A stretch of DNA of 64,000 nt from Geomesophilobacter sediminis (lineage in GTDB: Bacteria > Desulfobacterota > Desulfuromonadia > Geobacterales > Geobacteraceae): assembly GCF_016458275.1 (NCBI RefSeq), contig NZ_JAEMHM010000019.1:57665-121664 (forward strand). Reading direction: 5' to 3'. Position 1 is the stretch's first letter; each line of letters opens with the position of its first letter. Under the pieces are notes generated by a model. The model was not told where the DNA came from, did not search any database, and saw only the letters and a program-made list of their open reading frames with translations. This document shows, in pieces, positions 58,827 to 64,000 of the stretch. The position numbers and the translations under genes are program-made.

Positions 58827-59615
58827 TCAGAGCATAATGAAGCCAACCTGCCGGCCGGTCCCCTCGGAATCGCGCCGGTGAGAGAAGAAAAGGTCGTGGT
58901 CGCAGCAGACGCAGTGCTCGCTGGTATCGATGCGCGACTCCGGAAGACCGGCGTCTTTGAGCTGCCAACGGTTGGCCGCGGCCAGATCGAGGTTCCACTT
59001 GCCGCGTTCCTTTTCGGTGGCGCAGAGCTCCCACGGCGCGCCGGCCGCCTGGAACGCTTCCTTCACCGGCTGGTCAACCTCGTAGCAGCAGCTGTGGATG
59101 CAGGGGCCGATCGCGGCGCGGATGTCGCCGGGCTGGGAGCCGAAGAGTTTCACCATCGCTTCGACCCCCTTGCCGGCGATGTTGCCGGCCGTCCCTTTCC
59201 AGCCGGCGTGCAGTGCCGCCGCGACTCCCTGCACCGGGTCGTGCAAAAGGACCGGAACGCAATCGGCGACGCAGATCGCGATCATCAGCCCCGGCTGGTT
59301 GGTGACGATGCCGTCGCACTCCAGCTTGAGGAAATGGTCGAACTCGGGGTTCGGGGCGTCGATCATGAGGAGGTCGGTCCCGTGCACCTGGGTGACGGTC
59401 AGGAAACGCTCCAGGGTTCCGCCGAAGGCGCGGGCCAGGAGGCTGCGGTTCCCCTCGACGTTGTGCGGCGAGTCGAGCGTGTTGGTCCCGAGGTTCAGCG
59501 AGTTGTACGGCGGGCGGGAAACCCCCTCGTGGCGGGTGGTGAACCCCGCGGCAGTCAGCCCGTCCCCCAGCTCGGGTTTCAGGTAGTGGATCTTTCCGGC
59601 CTTGGTCATTTCCAT
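58827..59615 (-). CDS. pgeF: Peptidoglycan editing factor PgeF (YfiH/DUF152, laccase-fold)
   Basis: 262 residues. TVTQVHGTDLLMID, MIAICVADCVPVLLHD and AALHAGWKGTAGNIAGKG supply the two His and one Cys of the metal site. PgeF homologues correct wrongly incorporated L-Ser in peptidoglycan precursors; some family members act as purine nucleosidases or oxidases. ATG at 59615 with GAGGAA seven bases upstream; the longer form overlaps the upstream gene and lacks family similarity. 19 bases after rluD. Confidence 0.92.
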   Translation of the reverse strand: MEMTKAGKIHYLKPELGDGLTAAGFTTRHEGVSRPPYNSLNLGTNTLDSPHNVEGNRSLLARAFGGTLERFLTVTQVHGTDLLMIDAPNPEFDHFLKLECDGIVTNQPGLMIAICVADCVPVLLHDPVQGVAAALHAGWKGTAGNIAGKGVEAMVKLFGSQPGDIRAAIGPCIHSCCYEVDQPVKEAFQAAGAPWELCATEKERGKWNLDLAAANRWQLKDAGLPESRIDTSEHCVCCDHDLFFSHRRDSEGTGRQVGFIML

Positions 59616-59634
59616 CAGTAATTCCTCGCGGTCC

Positions 59635-60591
59635 TTATTGGTTGTTGCTCTCCAGGTAGGAGATGATCCCCGCCAGGTCGGGGGGGAGATCGGTGTCGAA
59701 TTCGAGGTAGCTGCCGGTGACCGGGTGCAGGAAACCGAGCGTCTTGGCATGGAGCGCGTGGCGCCCCATCTCCTTGATCATCTTTTTCAGCTCCGGGTCC
59801 TTGAGCGCCGTGATGCGGGTTCCGCCGCCGTAGGTTTCGTCGCAGACCAGCGGATGCCCCGCCTCGGAGAGGTGGACCCGGATCTGGTGGGTGCGCCCGG
59901 TTTCCAGGCGCAGCCGGAGCAGCGTGAGGCCGGGGTAGCGGGCGACCACCCTCCAGTGGGTGACGGCGTGCTTGCCGTGCCGCGCCTTCCCCGACATCTT
60001 CTTGCGGTCGATGGGGTGGCGTCCGATGGTGGACTCGATCTTGCCGCCGTCCTGGGCGAAGCTGCCGTACACCAGGGCGAGGTAGACCCGCTTGATGCTG
60101 TGTGCCTTGAACTGTTCGGCCAGGTGCTGGTGGGCCCGGTCGCTCTTGGCGATCACCAGCACCCCCGAGGTGTCCTTGTCGATGCGGTGCACGATACCGG
60201 GGCGAAGCTCGCCGCCGATGCCGGAGAGGTCGGTGCAGTGGCCCAAAAGCGCGTTCACCAGGGTCCCGTCGGCGTTGCCCGCGCCGGGATGGACCACCAT
60301 GCCGGCCGCCTTGTTGACCACCACGAGCTCGCTGTCCTCGTAGAGGATCTCCAACGGGATGGTTTCCGCCTGCGGCTCGGCCGGGACCGGCGGGGGGATC
60401 TCCAGGATGACCTGCTCCCCCCCCTTTAGTTTGAGCGACGGCTTGGGGTGCTCCCCGTTCACCGTCGCATGGCCGGTCTCGATGAGGCGCAGCACGGCCG
60501 AGCGGGTCAGCTCCGCGACGCTGCGGGCGAGGAAGCTGTCCAGCCGCTCGGGGTCGGCCCCGACGGGAAAGGTGAGTTCGAACTGTTGCAA
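59635..60591 (-). CDS. rluD: 23S rRNA pseudouridine synthase RluD family
   Basis: 318 residues. N-terminal S4 RNA-binding domain (PERLDSFLARSVAELTRSAV), then PAGMVVHPGAG-type segment (here NKAAGMVVHPGAGNADGTL) and the catalytic GIVHRIDKDTSGVLVIAKSD, with the active-site Asp in RIDKDT. TGRTHQIRVHLSEAGHPLVCDETYGGG is also diagnostic. RluD makes pseudouridines 1911, 1915 and 1917 in 23S rRNA. Precise member (RluA, C or D) is inferred from the S4 domain. Confidence 0.9.
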   Translation of the reverse strand: MQQFELTFPVGADPERLDSFLARSVAELTRSAVLRLIETGHATVNGEHPKPSLKLKGGEQVILEIPPPVPAEPQAETIPLEILYEDSELVVVNKAAGMVVHPGAGNADGTLVNALLGHCTDLSGIGGELRPGIVHRIDKDTSGVLVIAKSDRAHQHLAEQFKAHSIKRVYLALVYGSFAQDGGKIESTIGRHPIDRKKMSGKARHGKHAVTHWRVVARYPGLTLLRLRLETGRTHQIRVHLSEAGHPLVCDETYGGGTRITALKDPELKKMIKEMGRHALHAKTLGFLHPVTGSYLEFDTDLPPDLAGIISYLESNNQ

Positions 60592-60656
60592 TGTTCCCCC
60601 AAAAAAGCTGCCGGCGTCGGTCGGATCGGGCGCCGGAAAACCGGAAATCGTAGGAC

Positions 60657-60694
60657 CAAAAAAGAGGCGGGCGCGTTTCCAAGAAGCGCGCCCG
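60657..60694 (-). terminator. Terminator after the 87-residue protein gene
   Basis: On the reverse strand CGGGCGCG / CGCGCCCG stem around TTTCCAAGAAG-like loop, followed by a short T-run (TCTTTTTT) at 60657-60665. Confidence 0.6.
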
Positions 60695-60724
60695 TCCCTG
60701 TTCTTTACTGTATTCGCGTCTCCA

Positions 60725-60988
60725 CTACCAGATGAACGACTCGATCTTGCCGGCCCGTTTGATCAGGACATCGACCACGGCGATGTCGAAGACGTTCGAG
60801 GCAGCAATCTCTTCGGTGACTCGGGAGTTGAAGTGCTCCCTGCCTTCGGCAAGCTGTTCGCCCAGGACCTCGAAGATGTTGTCGTTCTTGATCCCTTCCT
60901 CGACCTTCTCCCGGTTGTAGATCGCCACATCCGATACGATGGCTCGGGCCAGTCGTCTTGCCTGGTCGCGATTGTCAATGAGGCTCAT
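60725..60988 (-). CDS. Small conserved hypothetical protein
   Basis: 87 residues; ATG at 60988 with GAGGAGAAA on the reverse strand. MSLIDNRDQARRLARAIVSD, IYNREKVEEGIKNDNIFEVL and EGREHFNSRVTEEIA ... VFDIAVVDVLIKRAGKIES form an all-helical pattern. No membrane span. I do not recognise the family. It lies between rluD and htrA, with its own terminator downstream. Confidence 0.68.
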   Translation of the reverse strand: MSLIDNRDQARRLARAIVSDVAIYNREKVEEGIKNDNIFEVLGEQLAEGREHFNSRVTEEIAASNVFDIAVVDVLIKRAGKIESFIW

Positions 60989-61044
60989 CTAGGTTTCTCC
61001 TCAGGTTGATCGCCGGCCATTATACGCAGCTTTTTCGCAAGATA

Positions 61045-62487
61045 CTACCTTAATCTTATTGAGAAGTAGATGCTGGCGTTGCCCCTTTTGACCAGCAGGG
61101 TCGCCGCACCGCGATCCTCGGCGTCTTTCATCATCTGGTAGTATTCGGCGAGGTTTTTCACCTTCTTCTGGTTCACCGAAACGATCACGTCGCCGCGCTG
61201 GATGCCGCTTTCGGCGGCGGCCCCGTCCGGATCGAGGTCGACGACCCGGACTCCGCTCATGCCTCGGGCCTTCAGCTCGCGCGGCAGTTCCTGGACGCTC
61301 AGCCCGAGCAGGTCCTGCTGGCCGTTATCCTCGTTGTTGCCGCGCTGCGGCTGTTGCGGGGCGTTCTCCGCCGGGGCGGTCGCCAGGGTGACCTTCACCC
61401 GTTTTCCTTCCCGAAGCAGCTCGACATCCACCTTCTTGCCCACCGGCGTGTCGGCAACCAGGCGCTGCAGCTGGCGGACGTCTTTAACCTTTACCCCGCC
61501 AAACGAGGTGATCACGTCTCCCTGCTGGATCCCGGCCTTGGCCGCCGGGCTGCCGGCGACGACTTCGTTGACCAGGGCGCCGCCGGCTCCGGGGAGGCCG
61601 AAGGAGCGGGCCATGTCCTCGGTTACCGGCTGGATGGAGACGCCGAGCCAGCCGCGGCTCACGCTCCCCTTGCTGATCAGCTGGCTCACCACCTGTTTGG
61701 CCATGTTGGCCGGGATGGCGAAGCCGATCCCCTGGCCGCTCGCGACGATCGCGGTATTGATGCCGATCACCTCGCCGTAGATGTTGAGCAGCGGTCCCCC
61801 GGAGTTCCCCGGGTTGATCGAGGCGTCGGTCTGGATGAAATCCTCGTAGGTCTCGATCCCCATGTCGGAGCGGCCGGTCGCGGAGATGACCCCTACGGTG
61901 ACGGTGCGGTCCAGGCCGAAAGGATTCCCGATGGCAACCGCCCACTGTCCGACCTGCAGTTTGTCGGAATCCCCGAGTACCGCCGGGGAGAGCGACTCCT
62001 TGGCGCTGATCTTGATCACGGCGATGTCGGTCTTGGGATCGCTCCCGATCACCTTCCCGGTGTAGACCTTCTCGTTGGAGAGCTTCACCCGGATGGTCTC
62101 GGCGTCGCGCACCACGTGGTCGTTGGTGACGATGTAGCCGTCCTTGTTCAAGATGAAGCCGGAGCCGAGGCTGCTCTCCCTTTTGTACTGGGGACGGCCG
62201 CGCGGGCCGAAGAAGTCGTCGAAGAACGGGGAAAACTCGAAGAAGGGCTGCACCATCTTCTTCTTGCCGATGGTGGAGATGTTGACCACCGAAGGGGTGA
62301 CCACCTTGACCAGGTTGGTGAAAGCCTGCTGGGTGGCAAGGATATCCTTCTGCGGCTGCACCGGGGCTTCCACCCGCTCCCCTTCCTGGCGCCCGGACTC
62401 GTAGTACTTGGGCTCGTGCTTCTTTTTGCAGCCCGACAGTAGCAGGACCAGGATGAGGGGAACGATGAAGAGACGCAGGGATTTCAT
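61045..62487 (-). CDS. htrA: Do-type periplasmic serine protease (DegP/HtrA), lipoprotein
   Basis: 480 residues. Unlike classical DegP it has a lipobox (LLLSGCKKK, Cys20), so it is probably membrane anchored. Catalytic triad His124 (VTNDHVV), Asp154 (KTDIAVI), Ser229 (NPGNSGGPL). Two PDZ domains follow: GWLGVSIQPVTEDMARSFGL with GIQQGDVITSFGG, and a second with GIQRGDVIVSVNQKKV. The loop before the barrel holds FFEFSPFFDDFF, typical LA loop. Degrades misfolded envelope proteins. AAGGAG lies seven bases before ATG 62487. Confidence 0.93.
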   Translation of the reverse strand: MKSLRLFIVPLILVLLLSGCKKKHEPKYYESGRQEGERVEAPVQPQKDILATQQAFTNLVKVVTPSVVNISTIGKKKMVQPFFEFSPFFDDFFGPRGRPQYKRESSLGSGFILNKDGYIVTNDHVVRDAETIRVKLSNEKVYTGKVIGSDPKTDIAVIKISAKESLSPAVLGDSDKLQVGQWAVAIGNPFGLDRTVTVGVISATGRSDMGIETYEDFIQTDASINPGNSGGPLLNIYGEVIGINTAIVASGQGIGFAIPANMAKQVVSQLISKGSVSRGWLGVSIQPVTEDMARSFGLPGAGGALVNEVVAGSPAAKAGIQQGDVITSFGGVKVKDVRQLQRLVADTPVGKKVDVELLREGKRVKVTLATAPAENAPQQPQRGNNEDNGQQDLLGLSVQELPRELKARGMSGVRVVDLDPDGAAAESGIQRGDVIVSVNQKKVKNLAEYYQMMKDAEDRGAATLLVKRGNASIYFSIRLR

Positions 62488-62528
62488 GGGTAAACTCCTT
62501 GGGCGCTTCTCATAAATTAAGAGGTAAA

Positions 62529-62557
62529 AGCCTAGCCAAAAAAGTGTCTAATGTCAA
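62529..62557 (-). promoter_or_regulatory. Sigma-70-type promoter for htrA
   Basis: Reverse strand: TTGACA (62552-62557), 17-base spacer, TAGGCT (62529-62534), about 40 bases before the htrA start. Divergent from the promoter at 62604. Confidence 0.65.
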
Positions 62558-62603
62558 CTGGTTCGCCACCTAAGTGGCTGAATCGAACGGCGTTAATTAG
62601 CGC

Positions 62604-62632
62604 TTGACGGGAAGAGACCTTTTGCATATAAA
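62604..62632 (+). promoter_or_regulatory. Sigma-70-type promoter for the HTH-cupin regulator
   Basis: TTGACG (62604-62609), 17-base spacer, TATAAA (62627-62632), 28 bases before GTG 62660. Confidence 0.68.
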
Positions 62633-62659
62633 TGTGGCGCAAATATGGAGGGAGCTCCC

Positions 62660-63253
62660 GTGCAAGAGACGATACGGCAGGAAATCAGGGAGATGAAGTT
62701 GGGGGAGAAGGTGCGGAGTCTGCGCCAGGAGCAGCGGCTTACGCTGCAGGCGCTGGCGGAGATCACCGGCCTTTCGAAACCGCTGTTGTCGCAGATCGAA
62801 AACGACCAGGTGATCCCACCGATCGCCACGCTTTTAAAGATCGCCAAGGGGCTCAAGGTTGGCATCCACTACTTCTTCGAGGAGCCGGGGGACCGGCAGA
62901 AGTTCGTCCTGACCCGGGGGGAGCCGCCCTTGGGGAGCCAGCGCCGCCCCGGCAAGGATGCGGTACAGGGGTATATCTATAAGCCGCTGGCCCCGGGGAT
63001 GAATCAGAAAAAGGTGGAACCGTTCCTGGTGGAGTTCGAAAACCGCGCCTGGGACGACTCCCTCTTCTACAGCCACGAAGGGGCGGAGTTTCTCTATATC
63101 CTGGACGGGGAACTGGAATTCCACTACGCCAGCGAGGTGATGAACCTCCTGCCGGGTGACAGTGTCTACTACGATTCCTCCGAACCGCACGGCTACGTGT
63201 CGGTGGGAGATATGCAGGCCCGCGCCGTGGCGGTTCTCTACACCAAAAGCTAG
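62660..63253 (+). CDS. HTH-cupin transcriptional regulator
   Basis: 197 residues. Xre-type HTH: LGEKVRSLRQEQRLTLQALAEITGLSKPLLSQIEND (about residues 13-48). Cupin domain at the C-terminus: FYSHEGAEFLYILDGELEFHY, LLPGDSVYYDSSEPHGYVSV. The metal-site residues are partly present (His in SHEGAE, Glu, and His in EPHGY). GTG at 62660 is chosen because GGAGGG precedes it; ATG at 62645 is inside that ribosome-binding region. Such regulators often control the neighbouring or metabolic genes in response to small ligands; target unknown. Followed by a strong terminator. Confidence 0.87.
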   Translation: MQETIRQEIREMKLGEKVRSLRQEQRLTLQALAEITGLSKPLLSQIENDQVIPPIATLLKIAKGLKVGIHYFFEEPGDRQKFVLTRGEPPLGSQRRPGKDAVQGYIYKPLAPGMNQKKVEPFLVEFENRAWDDSLFYSHEGAEFLYILDGELEFHYASEVMNLLPGDSVYYDSSEPHGYVSVGDMQARAVAVLYTKS

Positions 63254-63276
63254 GCCCAGCGCCCGTATTAAAATGG

Positions 63277-63328
63277 AAAAGCCGCGCCAGTTTCCGGCAT
63301 CTTGCCGGCCACTGCAGTCGCGGCTTTT
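63277..63328 (+). terminator. Terminator after the HTH-cupin regulator
   Basis: AAAAGCCGCG / CGCGGCTTTT around a 32-base loop that contains an inner hairpin (CCGGC/GCCGG). Confidence 0.82.
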
Positions 63329-63465
63329 CTGCGTTGACACCCTGGGCATAAAGCAGCTAAGATGAGCTTCTGGCGCTGTAAGTGTCAGTATTTGCGTGGT
63401 TTTGCTGGTTATGGGACGTGGTCGGTGACGGGGGTAAGGTTAAGGAAATTTACTCATTAAGTCCC

Positions 63466-63494
63466 TTGACGACGGTACCGTCCTCTGTTATAAA
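63466..63494 (+). promoter_or_regulatory. rRNA promoter P1
   Basis: TTGACG (63466-63471), 17-base spacer, TATAAA (63489-63494), preceded by an A/T-rich tract (63441-63461) that could serve as an UP element. Confidence 0.72.
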
Positions 63495-63562
63495 GTGTGA
63501 CTTCGCGCCGCACCAAGGTGGCTGACTCCAAAAGAGCGGTCACCGGGCCAGAAAAAAAGATG

Positions 63563-63591
63563 TTGACAGGCGAAGCGGTTTGAAGTAACTT
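63563..63591 (+). promoter_or_regulatory. rRNA promoter P2
   Basis: TTGACA (63563-63568), 17-base spacer, TAACTT (63586-63591), followed by a GC-rich discriminator-like TGCCGAGTC. A-rich tract (GAAAAAAAGA) just upstream. Spaced 97 bases from P1. Confidence 0.78.
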
Positions 63592-63617
63592 GCCGAGTCT
63601 GTCGCGAACGGCGGCTT

Positions 63618-63630
63618 GGTCTTTGAAAAC
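63618..63630 (+). promoter_or_regulatory. boxA-like antitermination site of the rRNA leader
   Basis: GGTCTTTGAAAAC resembles boxA (TGCTCTTTGAAA-like), placed between the promoters and the 16S gene, as expected for NusB/NusE-dependent antitermination. Confidence 0.5.
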
Positions 63631-63709
63631 TAAATAGTAGACAGTGAATTCATGCAAACAAAGTAGTCAGCTTCACAATTACTAGAATCGGATTTTCCGG
63701 TTTCATTTT

Positions 63710-64000
63710 AAACTGGAGAGTTTGATCCTGGCTCAGAACGAACGCTGGCGGCGTGCTTAACACATGCAAGTCGAACGGGATTCAGAGCTTGCTCTGATGA
63801 GAGTGGCGCACGGGTGAGTAACGCGTGGATAACCTGCCCTGGTATCTGGAATAACATCTCGAAAGGGGTGCTAATACCGGATAAGCCCACGAGGTCTTCG
63901 GATTTTGCGGGAAAAGGTGGCTCCGGCTACCGTATCAGGATGGGTCCGCGTACCATTAGCTAGTTGGCGGGGTAATGGCCCACCAAGGCGACGATGGTTA
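63710..64000 (+). rRNA. rrs: 16S ribosomal RNA, 5' part (truncated by window edge)
   Basis: The 5' end AAACTGGAGAGTTTGATCCT and following GGCTCAGAACGAACGCTGGC are canonical 16S sequence. Further text (GTGGCGCACGGGTGAGTAAC, CTAATACCGGATAAGCCCAC) fits a Geobacter-type organism. Only the first ~290 bases are in the window; the mature 5' end is given to within a base or two. Two promoters and a boxA precede it. Confidence 0.97.

Overview
The window looks like a chromosomal segment of a Geobacter-type bacterium (Desulfuromonadota; Geobacter/Geomonas/Citrifermentans group). Evidence seen: high GC with strong third-position GC bias, a periplasmic multihaem c-type cytochrome beside a ResB/CcsB (system II) cytochrome c maturation pair, a sigma-54 response regulator, GH57 and a family-5-like glycogen synthase, and the start of a 16S rRNA gene at the right edge. 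The genus is inferred; no search was run.

Layout. (1) 1-2724: resB (cut by the left edge), ccsB and an 11-haem-motif cytochrome. (2) 2705-23446: a surface polysaccharide locus with about ten glycosyltransferases of GT2, GT4 and GT9 type, three SAM methyltransferases, WecB, a Wzx-type flippase, an acyltransferase and a YfhO-type membrane protein. Inside it lies a 27-copy 21-bp tandem array immediately before a winged-helix regulator gene. (3) 23538-26062: TrmN6-like methyltransferase, DciA/DUF721, a small membrane protein and a DUF3343-YedF sulfur/selenium pair. (4) 26392-31993: the ffh-rpsP-khpA-rimM-trmD-SPOUT-rplS-rnhB-yraN translation block. (5) 32147-37256: DUF4149 protein, a split glutamine-dependent NAD synthetase, rsmI, pgi (reverse strand). 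(6) 37761-43305: a Fis-like HTH protein, polyprenyl diphosphate synthase, a small conserved protein behind a sigma-54 promoter, an NtrC-type regulator coupled to a TlpA-CcdA thiol pair, and a VOC protein. (7) 43485-46701 (reverse): lptF, lptG and a secreted TIG-domain protein. (8) 46856-49800: Crp/Fnr regulator, unusual histidine kinase and a single-domain response regulator. (9) 49970-57489: a sugar-nucleotide/glycogen locus (nucleotidyltransferase with a degenerate phosphomutase domain, GH57, GalT-like, GlgA and a 60-residue acidic protein). (10) 57711-62487 (reverse): lipoprotein, pgeF, rluD, small protein and htrA. (11) 62660-64000: HTH-cupin regulator and the rRNA operon with two promoters.

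Most striking non-coding content: the 21-bp array, whose unit is two DNA helical turns long and carries a GAA-N5-TTC dyad; a set of intergenic heptamer-repeat elements with a different heptamer at each place and often two inverted arms; and several dispersed palindromic (REP-like) elements. Most protein genes belong to known families. The best candidates for something undescribed are the array plus its regulator, the heptamer elements, and two proteins with lost catalytic motifs (the phosphomutase-like domain and the histidine kinase).
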